In this document: one piece after another, positions 1 to 6,551 of the stretch
Layout of the letters: each line of letters opens with the position of its first letter
Position numbering within the stretch: position 1 is the stretch's first letter
Source: an uncultured Collinsella sp.
GTDB taxonomy: Bacteria > Actinomycetota > Coriobacteriia > Coriobacteriales > Coriobacteriaceae
Assembly (NCBI GenBank): GCA_900556515.1
Contig: USPH01000082.1
Coordinates: 1-6,551 of the forward strand
DNA length: 6,551 nt
Direction: 5' to 3'
Translations under genes and position numbers: made by a program
Notes under the pieces: model-generated
Seen by the model: the letters and a program-made list of their open reading frames with translations, nothing else
The model's database searches: none
Told to the model about the DNA's origin: nothing

Positions 1-123
1 GATCTGGTGTGCACCATCACGCGTGCGCGCGGGCCGTTCCGCTTTGCGACGGGTACTGCGAGCGTCAACGGTGAGGTTTGCTGCCGCGCCGATATGTCTT
101 TTGCACTCATGCACGAAAGTTAA
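1..123 (+). CDS. fabZ: 3-hydroxyacyl-ACP dehydratase FabZ, 3' end only
   Basis: Reading frame 1 is open from the first base to a TAA at 121-123 and gives the last 40 residues of a protein whose 5' part lies outside the window. The tail reads ...RARGPFRFATGTASV-N-GEV...ADMSFAL.... This fits the C-terminal strand pair of the hot-dog-fold FabZ family (a charged/GP-x-G segment, a small-residue strand, V-x-G-x-V and a final A-x-M/L-x-F-A-L). FabZ dehydrates (3R)-hydroxyacyl-ACP to trans-2-enoyl-ACP in the cytoplasmic type II fatty acid synthase. The catalytic His and Glu would be upstream and cannot be checked here. The stop codon overlaps the accC ribosome binding site and lies 10 bases before the accC start, so the two genes are very likely co-transcribed. 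The main uncertainty is that only a third or less of the protein is visible. The acc context strongly favours FabZ over other hot-dog proteins. Confidence 0.8.
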   Translation, partial: DLVCTITRARGPFRFATGTASVNGEVCCRADMSFALMHES

Positions 124-129
124 GGAAGG
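122..129 (+). promoter_or_regulatory. Ribosome binding site of accC
   Basis: A purine run AAGGAAGG begins inside the fabZ TAA stop and ends four bases before the ATG at 134. The AGGA core at 123-126 has a seven-base spacing. This site fixes the accC start at 134 rather than at an in-frame ATG at 23, whose extra 37 residues are only fabZ read out of frame. Confidence 0.75.
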
Positions 130-133
130 CTTC

Positions 134-1463
<1,330 letters not shown>

Positions 1464-1477
<14 letters not shown>

Positions 1478-3188
1478 AAAAGCGAAGACGGTCAACGTCC
1501 TCGAGGGGCCGATGACCGAGTCGTGCGCCGAGTTTCCCGCGCGCCACGTGTTTATCAAGTGTCCGGAGTGCCGCCGCGTGATCGATGAGGCACGCCTGCA
1601 CGACAACCTCGAGGTCTGCCCTCGTTGCGGCAAACACTTTCGCGTGAGCGGTCGCGCGCGCATGCGCATGACGGTCGACGAGGGCACGTTTGAGGAATGG
1701 GATGCCAATCTGGCGTCGGAGGATTTCCTCTCGTTTCCCAGCTATGCCGACAAGCTTAAGAGCGTGAGCGAGCGTTCGGGCGAGCGCGATGCCGTTGTGT
1801 GCGGCAGGGGCAAAATCTGCGGTTGCGATACGGCGCTCTTCTTTATGGACGCCAACTTTATGATGGGCTCGATGGGTTCCGTGGTGGGCGAGAAGATCTG
1901 TCGCACATTTGAGCATGCGACCGAGCTGGGATTGCCAGTTGTCGGCTTTACCGTTTCGGGCGGTGCGCGCATGCAAGAGGGCGTGACATCGCTCATGCAG
2001 ATGGCCAAAATCTCTGCGTCGGTTAGGCGTCATAGCGAGGCGGGCGGCCTGTATATCACGGTGCTCACCGACCCCACCACCGGCGGGGTAACGGCCAGCT
2101 TTGCCATGGAGGGCGACATTATCCTGGCCGAGCCCGATGCCCTGACGGCATTTGCCGGCCCGCGCGTGATCGAGCAGAACATGCACAAGCGCCTGCCCAA
2201 GGGATTCCAGCGCTCCGAGTTTTTGCTGGAGCACGGCTTTTGCGATGCCGCTGTTCCGCGTGGCGAGATTGCGCTCACGGTAGGCGAGCTGTTGGCGCTG
2301 CACGAAGGGCACGCGCCCGGCCTGGGGGCACCGCATGAGATCGTGCATACGGGTCGTCGCGGCAAAAAGCTGGGGCACTTGTTCAAGCGCTCGACCGCAC
2401 CAAAAACCGCGCTCGAGATTGTCAAGCAGACCCGCTCGGCAGATCGCGCCACGGCGGGCGAGATGATCTCGCTGGGCCTGGATGGATTTGTGGAGCTGCA
2501 TGGCGACCGTTACTTTGGCGACGACGCCGCCGTGGTGGCTGGCATTGGCTGGAAAGACGGGCGACCCGTGACGGTTATCGCCGTCGAGCGCGGTACCACG
2601 ACCAAAGAGCGCATGCGTCGCAACTTTGGCATGGCGCATCCCGAGGGCTACCGCAAAGCGCGTCGCCTGATGCGCCAGGCCGAAAAGTTCGGTCGACCGG
2701 TTCTGTGCCTGGTCGATACTTCGGGCGCGTTTTGCGGCATCGGTGCCGAGGAGCGCGGCCAGGGCGAGGCGATTGCCCAGAATCTCATGGAGATGAGCGG
2801 CCTTAAGACGCCGATTGTCTCGGTGGTGACAGGCGAGGGCGGCTCTGGTGGCGCGCTGGCGCTATCCGTGGCCGACCGCATCCTGATGCTCTCGAGCTCG
2901 GCCTATTCGGTCGTGAGTCCCGAGGCCTGCGCATCGATCCTATGGAAGGATACGGAGCGTGCGGATGAGGCCGCCGAGGCGCTTAAGCTTACGGCCCCCG
3001 ATCTGCTGGCGCTCGGCATTATCGACGGCATCGTTGACGATAGGGGCCTGTCGCATGAGGAGATCGCCGGTGCCGTCATGTCCTCGGCATTTGATGCCTT
3101 CGATACGCTTGGGCAGCTCGACGAGGCGACCCTCACAAACCTCCGCTACGAAAAGTACCGCGCAATCGGTCAGTACCGCACGATGTGA
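1464..3188 (+). CDS. accDA: Fused acetyl-CoA carboxylase carboxyltransferase beta/alpha
   Basis: A 574-residue single chain carries both carboxyltransferase subunits, which transfer the carboxyl group from carboxybiotin to acetyl-CoA to make malonyl-CoA. The beta (AccD) half covers about residues 30-285. It has a four-cysteine zinc finger (Cys33, Cys36, Cys52, Cys55), GSMGSVVGEK (135-144), the oxyanion motif GGARMQE (166-172), TDPTTGGVTASFAM (202-215), FAGPRVIEQ (230-238) and GFQRSEFLLE. The alpha (AccA) half covers about 315-574. It has RRNFGMAHPEGYRKA (385-399), DTSGAFCGIGAEERGQ (418-433), EGGSGGAL (458-465) and SPEACASILWK (485-495). The N-terminal helical segment of about 50 residues found in E. 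coli AccA is largely absent, replaced by a basic linker (about 286-314, GRRGKK). The frame is continuous with no stop, so this is a true fusion. Candidate starts are ATG 1464, ATG 1470 (8-base overlap with accC) and ATG 1512. The 1512 start has GAGGGG only three bases upstream and would leave a short lead before the zinc finger, so I prefer 1464 or 1470. Confidence 0.95.
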
Positions 3189-3204
3189 CAAAGGGACAGC
3201 CCGC

Positions 3205-4443
3205 ATGTCATATTGGGAAAGGCGTTCCATGCTACAAGTTTCTAACACCTCGTTTACAACGTCGGTTTCATCAAACGCCATGGCCGTGGTCGATTATCTG
3301 TCCAAAAGCATGATGTCGGCGCTGCCGTTTATTGTCTGCGCGGCGTTGTTCCGCACCGTCGCCGTCATTATGGGCGAAGGCATGCTGGGCCTGTGGTCTG
3401 CCGATTCCGAAATCTATCGCCTGTTCTACAGTTGGCTCTATAACGCCGGCTACTACTTTTTGCCCATCTATCTTGGTTGGGCGGCCGCCCGCCAGCTCGG
3501 TTGCTCGGAGCAGCTGGGTATGATGCTGGGCGGCGTATTGATTGCGCCCGATCTGCTCAAGCTCGTCGATGCCGCATCGACGACGGGGGCATCGATGACT
3601 TCCGTGTATTGTCTGCTTCCCGCGCCTGTCAACGATTACACGACTACTGTTATTCCAGTTCTCCTTTCGGTGCCTGTGCTATGGCGAGTGGAGTGTTTCT
3701 TTCAGCGCGTTATCCCTCAGGCCGTGGCGTTTTCGTTTGTTCCGTTTGCGACCATGCTTGTCATGGTTCCGGTTTCGCTGTGTATTACGGCACCGGCGGG
3801 CAGCTATCTGGGCATGCTGTTGGGCCAGCTTATGTTTATGCTTGGCAATTCCGGTGGCATCGTGTCGCTGCTCACGCTCATGGGGCTTGCCGCGGGCTGG
3901 GAGTTCCTAAAGATAGCGGGCGTCAGCAACGTCGTTCTATCGCTTGCGTACGCGCAGTTTATGAGTGTGGGAACGGATTCGTGCATCCTGATTGCCGCGA
4001 CGATGGCGACGTTCGCCGTTTGGGGCATGCCTTTTGGCGCGTCGCTCCGCGTTGCGGATAAGGACGAGAAGGCGCTCATGCTGGGCTACTCAATCTCGGG
4101 TGTTCTTGGCGGCGTAAGCGAGCCGGCGCTGTACGGTTGCGGCTTTAAATATGGCAGGTGCCTGACGTGCATGGCCATTGGCGGCGCCGTCGGAGGCCTT
4201 GTTGCAGCCGTGGGCCACGTTACGGCCTATACCATCGGCATGACGAATGTCCTCATGGTCATTGGCTTTGCCACGGGCGGCATCTCGAACCTGCTGTGGT
4301 GCTGCGCTGCCGGCGGTGTGGCATTTGCGGTGTCTGCGGCGCTGAGCTACTGCTTTGGCGTGGTGCCGGCGAAGGGACAGACGATGGGGGACGGAGCCGA
4401 TTCACCCGAAACCTCGAAGAGCGTGGCCGAAGTAAGCGCGTAA
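3205..4443 (+). CDS. Stand-alone PTS EIIC-type membrane protein
   Basis: This 412-residue, very hydrophobic protein resembles the membrane (EIIC) domain of the beta-glucoside/sucrose/trehalose branch of PTS sugar permeases. Numbered from ATG 3229, the matching segments are GGVLIAPDLL (101-110), VNDYTTTVIPVLLSVPVLWRVE (134-155), AVWGMPFGASLRVADKDEKALMLGYSISGVLGG (263-295), GVSEPALYG (295-303, where the family has GITEPAIYG) and a following glycine-rich helix. About ten membrane segments can be traced between residues 28 and 376, so it should sit in the cytoplasmic membrane. There is no EIIB or EIIA domain: the chain goes straight into EIIC and ends in a soluble tail of about 20 residues, and neither partner is in the window. 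The GLHW/GMHH histidine motif of relatives appears replaced by GLAAGW (219-224). Twelve cysteines are scattered along the chain. ATG 3205 follows AAAGGGA with eight-base spacing, and ATG 3229 follows GGGAAAGG with six-base spacing, so either could be used. The gene starts 16 bases after accDA and is followed by a strong terminator. Substrate unknown. Confidence 0.8.
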   Translation: MSYWERRSMLQVSNTSFTTSVSSNAMAVVDYLSKSMMSALPFIVCAALFRTVAVIMGEGMLGLWSADSEIYRLFYSWLYNAGYYFLPIYLGWAAARQLGCSEQLGMMLGGVLIAPDLLKLVDAASTTGASMTSVYCLLPAPVNDYTTTVIPVLLSVPVLWRVECFFQRVIPQAVAFSFVPFATMLVMVPVSLCITAPAGSYLGMLLGQLMFMLGNSGGIVSLLTLMGLAAGWEFLKIAGVSNVVLSLAYAQFMSVGTDSCILIAATMATFAVWGMPFGASLRVADKDEKALMLGYSISGVLGGVSEPALYGCGFKYGRCLTCMAIGGAVGGLVAAVGHVTAYTIGMTNVLMVIGFATGGISNLLWCCAAGGVAFAVSAALSYCFGVVPAKGQTMGDGADSPETSKSVAEVSA

Positions 4444-4481
4444 ACCTGTGCGACACAAGGACGATTCCTTTGCCATGCTCC

Positions 4482-4515
4482 AAGGCCGTGGCCCGTGTGG
4501 GTCGCGGCCTTTTTT
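4482..4515 (+). terminator. Intrinsic terminator closing the fab/acc/EIIC operon
   Basis: The left arm at 4482-4494 (AAGGCCGTGGCCC) pairs with the right arm at 4499-4511 in a continuous 13-pair stem that includes two G-T wobbles. The loop is GTGT at 4495-4498. A run of six T at 4510-4515 follows, overlapping the end of the stem. It lies 38 bases after the EIIC-gene stop and is the first terminator-like structure seen in the window, which supports one transcription unit from fabZ to the EIIC gene. Confidence 0.9.
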
Positions 4516-4518
4516 GTA

Positions 4519-4570
4519 TCTGGGGGACAAAGTGGCTACACTACAATCCGTTTGAGCAATAGATATATAT
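4519..4570 (+). promoter_or_regulatory. Possible promoter for the efflux/phosphatase pair
   Basis: A promoter is expected here because a strong terminator precedes the stretch and a new gene starts at 4591. The best -10-like hexamer is TACAAT at 4542-4547, with no good -35 box at 16-18 bases upstream (TCTGGG at 4519-4524 is a poor match). A second AT-rich option is TATATA at 4564-4569, which also lacks a -35. I see no riboswitch-like structure in this short stretch, so metal control by a leader RNA is not supported by eye. Confidence 0.3.
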
Positions 4571-4590
4571 AGGCAGTACCGTGGGGGCTG

Positions 4591-5751
4591 ATGAAGATGG
4601 TCGAGTGGATCGTTCGTCGTGCGCAGGGCGACCGTGCGCGCGTGGGCACGTTGACGGGCATGGTGTGTATTCTCGCTAATGTTGCGCTTTGTGCTGCGAA
4701 GGGCGCAATTGGTGTGCTGTCGGGATCGGTTTCGATTGTGGCGGATGCCATGAACAACCTGTCCGATGCCAGCTCGAATATCGTGAGCGTGCTGGGCTTT
4801 AAGCTGGCGAGCAAGCCGGCGGACCCCGAGCATCCTTACGGACATGGCCGCTACGAGTATCTCTCGGGTCTGGTCGTGGCGGCGCTCGTGCTGCTGATCG
4901 GCGTTGAGCTGGTGAAGTCCTCGTTTGAGCGCATCATCCACCCCGAACCTGTCGAGTTCTCGCTTGCCCTGGTGGCAGTCCTGGCGCTTTCGATGGTCGT
5001 AAAGCTGTGGATGGCGGCCCTCAACCAAAAGCTCGGCGATCGCATTGAGTCCGAGACGCTGCATGCGACCGCGCAGGATTCCAAGAACGATGTCCTTGCC
5101 ACAGGCGCCGTGTTGGCGTGCGCAATTGTTTCGCAGGTGACGCACATCAATCTTGACGCATGGGTCGGCCTTGCCGTTGGCGCCTATATTGGCTGGAGCG
5201 GTTTTGAGCTCATCCAGGATACGGTGAGCCCGCTTTTGGGCCAGTCGCCCGATCCTAAGCTGGTCAAGCACATTCGAGACAAGATCATGAGCTATCCCGG
5301 CGTTTTGGGCGTTCACGATTTGATGGTTCACGACTACGGCCCGGGCAGGAAGTTTGCAAGTGCGCATGCCGAGATGGCGGCCGAGGACAGCCCGTTGGAA
5401 AGTCACGACACGCTCGATAACATCGAGCAGTCGTTTAGGGACGAAGACGGCATGATCGTTACGCTTCACTACGATCCCATCGTGACCGATGACCCCAAGC
5501 TGGCGAGCATGCGCTTGCGCATTCACGCCATGGCCCAGGAGATCGATAGCCGCCTCTCGATTCATGACCTACGCTGTGTGCCGGGTCCTACGCACACCAA
5601 CGTGATCTTTGACTGCGTGCGTCCCTCGGATCTGCAGATGAGTGCCGAAGACTTAAAGCATGCGCTGGCACAACGGGTCGAATCGGAATATCCCAAGTCG
5701 ATTGCCAAGATTACGATCGACGAAGACTACGTAGGGCATACCCACGAGTAA
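4591..5751 (+). CDS. Cation diffusion facilitator (CDF) metal exporter, manganese-like
   Basis: This 386-residue inner-membrane protein belongs to the CDF family, which exports divalent metal ions in exchange for protons. The membrane part covers about residues 17-215. In the second helix, VADAMNNLSD gives Asp52, Asn55/Asn56 and Asp59. In the fifth helix, AQDSKND gives Asp163 and Asp167. This N/D-xxx-D plus D-xxx-D pattern, without the histidine typical of zinc transporters, is the one described for manganese-type CDFs. HPYGHGRYEY (81-90) is the conserved cytoplasmic loop between helices 2 and 3. The C-terminal cytoplasmic domain (about 220-296) carries VHDLMVHDYGP, HAEM, SHDTLDNIE and HYDP. 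A further region (about 300-386, with IHDLRCVPGPTHTN) forms a second soluble domain that I associate with the longer bacterial CDFs of this type. ATG 4591 has GGGGG only three bases upstream. ATG 4597 would have a nine-base spacing and may be the real start. The next gene is 39 bases downstream. The metal is inferred from motifs only; iron, zinc or cobalt cannot be excluded. Confidence 0.92.
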   Translation: MKMVEWIVRRAQGDRARVGTLTGMVCILANVALCAAKGAIGVLSGSVSIVADAMNNLSDASSNIVSVLGFKLASKPADPEHPYGHGRYEYLSGLVVAALVLLIGVELVKSSFERIIHPEPVEFSLALVAVLALSMVVKLWMAALNQKLGDRIESETLHATAQDSKNDVLATGAVLACAIVSQVTHINLDAWVGLAVGAYIGWSGFELIQDTVSPLLGQSPDPKLVKHIRDKIMSYPGVLGVHDLMVHDYGPGRKFASAHAEMAAEDSPLESHDTLDNIEQSFRDEDGMIVTLHYDPIVTDDPKLASMRLRIHAMAQEIDSRLSIHDLRCVPGPTHTNVIFDCVRPSDLQMSAEDLKHALAQRVESEYPKSIAKITIDEDYVGHTHE

Positions 5752-5790
5752 GGCTGTGCCGGCAAAGCAGGTTATGCAGAAGGGGAGAGC

Positions 5791-6417
5791 ATGAAGAAGC
5801 TGTATCTACTCCGCCACGGCCAGACGGAGTTCAACGTCAAAAAGCTGGTCCAGGGCCGCTGCGATTCACCGTTGACCGACCTGGGCCGCAAACAAGCGGG
5901 AATGGCAGCCGCGTGGCTCAAAGCCAACGGCGTCGTCCCCGACAAAGTGGTCTCATCACCCTTAGGCCGAGCCATGGGCACGGCAAGTCTCGTCGCATGT
6001 GAACTCTTCGGTCCGGACGCCGCTGTCGGGCCCTGCGAAGGCATTATCGAGCGCGGCTACGGCACCTTCGAAGAAGGCCCCCATGACGCCCTGCCCACCG
6101 ACGTCTGGGATCCGGGCGAGGATCTGGTCCCCTTCGGAGGAGAGGGAAGCAAAGCGTTACAAGAACGCATGGTAGACACTCTCACCAATATCATGGGCTC
6201 CGAGGGCATCGAAACCCTCCTAGCAGTAAGCCACGGCAGCGCCAGCTGCCAATTCATCAAGGCCGCAGCCCCAGAGGGCTTCGAACTCCCAGCAAAACTC
6301 CCCAATTGCGCCATCATGATCTTCGATTTCGATGAGGCAAAGCCACAGGCAGAAGGCGAGCCAATGCAATGCAAGTTCACCCTTCAGCAAATAGTGGACC
6401 CTCAACAAAGCCATTAG
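5791..6417 (+). CDS. Histidine phosphatase family protein (phosphoglycerate-mutase-like)
   Basis: This 208-residue cytoplasmic protein is of normal length for the family. The N-terminal LYLLRHGQTEFN holds the phospho-accepting His9 in the RHG motif (8-10). SSPLGRA supplies the second phosphate-pocket arginine, Arg60. ERGYGTFEEG (87-96) provides the likely acid, Glu87, and VSHGSA contains the second catalytic histidine, His148. These are the full catalytic set of the branch-1 histidine phosphatases, which hydrolyse or move phosphate through a phosphohistidine intermediate. The true substrate cannot be read from the sequence. The protein is shorter than cofactor-dependent phosphoglycerate mutase GpmA (about 230-250 residues), so I do not assign gpmA; a CobC-like or general phosphatase role is possible. 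The start at 5791 follows a strong purine run AAGGGGAG (5780-5787). It lies 39 bases after the CDF stop with no terminator between, suggesting co-transcription. Base composition differs from every upstream gene: C equals or exceeds G and A is common at third positions. Confidence 0.93.
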   Translation: MKKLYLLRHGQTEFNVKKLVQGRCDSPLTDLGRKQAGMAAAWLKANGVVPDKVVSSPLGRAMGTASLVACELFGPDAAVGPCEGIIERGYGTFEEGPHDALPTDVWDPGEDLVPFGGEGSKALQERMVDTLTNIMGSEGIETLLAVSHGSASCQFIKAAAPEGFELPAKLPNCAIMIFDFDEAKPQAEGEPMQCKFTLQQIVDPQQSH

Positions 6418-6511
6418 CCTGAGCGAGCAGAGTTAAGCAGACATCAACGTGTCGTCTCCCGAGCACGGCGGAGGGCCGGAGAAATATATTAAGGTCATCG
6501 CGAGTTCCGCA
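6418..6511. other. Gene-free spacer with a small possible hairpin
   Basis: No open frame with a ribosome binding site is seen on either strand. The stretch mixes a GC-rich part (6450-6480) with an AT-rich patch (6481-6492). CGTGTCG (6448-6454) can pair with CGAGCACG (6460-6467) around a five-base loop, with one bulged A and one G-T pair. It could be an mRNA 3' tail, part of an interspersed repeat or a small RNA. None of these is established by this window alone. Confidence 0.3.
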
Positions 6512-6548
6512 CGCAAAGAAGGCCACTTAATGTGGCCTTCGTCTTGCG
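6512..6548. terminator. Interrupted hairpin, probable terminator after the phosphatase gene
   Basis: A perfect nine-pair stem joins GAAGGCCAC (6518-6526) to GTGGCCTTC (6532-6540) around a TTAAT loop. An outer five-pair stem joins CGCAA (6512-6516) to TTGCG (6544-6548), separated by a small asymmetric internal loop (one base against three). There is no long T run on either strand: the + strand continues GTCTT, and the - strand continues TTT after TTC. It could therefore work weakly in either direction, for the phosphatase gene on + or for an unseen convergent gene beyond the window. The GGCC core resembles the upstream terminator at 4482-4515. Confidence 0.55.
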
Positions 6549-6551
6549 CAG

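Noticed and set aside
23..133. N-terminal extension of accC from an in-frame ATG at 23
   Set aside because: This stretch encodes the end of FabZ in another frame. AccC proteins begin with the FDKVLIANRGE segment, and the ribosome binding site at 122-129 points to ATG 134.
2959..3204. Upstream extension of the EIIC gene overlapping the end of accDA
   Set aside because: The added residues are Arg/Ser-rich out-of-frame reading of the conserved AccA C-terminus. ATG 3205 and 3229 both have proper ribosome binding sites.
4158..4562. Open frame of 134 codons inside and beyond the EIIC gene
   Set aside because: It is a shifted-frame shadow of the EIIC coding sequence, reads through the terminator, and has no ribosome binding site or known motif.
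4560..4571. Short alternating TA run as a possible repeat or origin-like element
   Set aside because: Only a few TA units occur, with no repeats, DnaA-box-like sites or other origin features around them. It is better viewed as AT-rich leader or promoter DNA.
4402..5565. Long open frame on the - strand (387 codons) opposite the CDF gene
   Set aside because: It runs across the terminator and the intergenic gap, has low-complexity Arg/His/Gln composition with no membrane or domain pattern, and the + strand CDF protein is unambiguous.

Overview
The window reads as ordinary chromosomal DNA of a GC-rich bacterium. Five complete protein genes and one gene fragment all lie on the + strand. The best guess for the host is an anaerobic gut actinobacterium of the Coriobacteriia, for example Collinsella or a relative. 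That guess rests on the fabZ-accC-accDA order, the single-chain AccD-AccA fusion, strong G/C preference at third codon positions and the protein styles. It is an inference that a database search would have to confirm.

Layout. (1) Positions 1-4443 are the downstream end of a fatty-acid-synthesis operon: the last 40 codons of fabZ, then accC (biotin carboxylase), then a fused accDA (both carboxyltransferase subunits in one chain). A free-standing PTS EIIC-type membrane protein gene follows only 16 bases later. accC and accDA overlap, and no terminator or promoter is visible between any of these genes. The unit closes with a strong intrinsic terminator at 4482-4515. (2) Positions 4516-4590 are a short intergenic stretch with a weak candidate promoter. 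(3) Positions 4591-6417 hold a cation diffusion facilitator whose metal-site motifs look manganese-type, and 39 bases further on a histidine phosphatase (phosphoglycerate-mutase-like) gene, probably co-transcribed. (4) Positions 6418-6551 contain no gene. They hold some possible RNA structure and a hairpin at 6512-6548 that may act as a terminator.

How the genes work together. AccC with the AccDA fusion, plus a biotin carrier protein (AccB, presumably encoded upstream of the window), would make malonyl-CoA for chain extension. FabZ dehydrates the 3-hydroxyacyl-ACP intermediates of the same pathway. The odd member is the EIIC protein. It is a sugar-transporter membrane domain without its usual EIIB and EIIA phosphotransfer partners, and it appears to lack a conserved histidine, yet it sits inside the lipid-synthesis transcription unit. 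This is the one arrangement here that deserves attention. The efflux protein and the phosphatase have no evident link to lipid synthesis. The phosphatase gene also has a different strand composition (C and A rich rather than G rich), which suggests a different history from its neighbours. I see no mobile element, CRISPR array, tRNA, rRNA, toxin-antitoxin or defence gene, and no clear undescribed multi-gene system.
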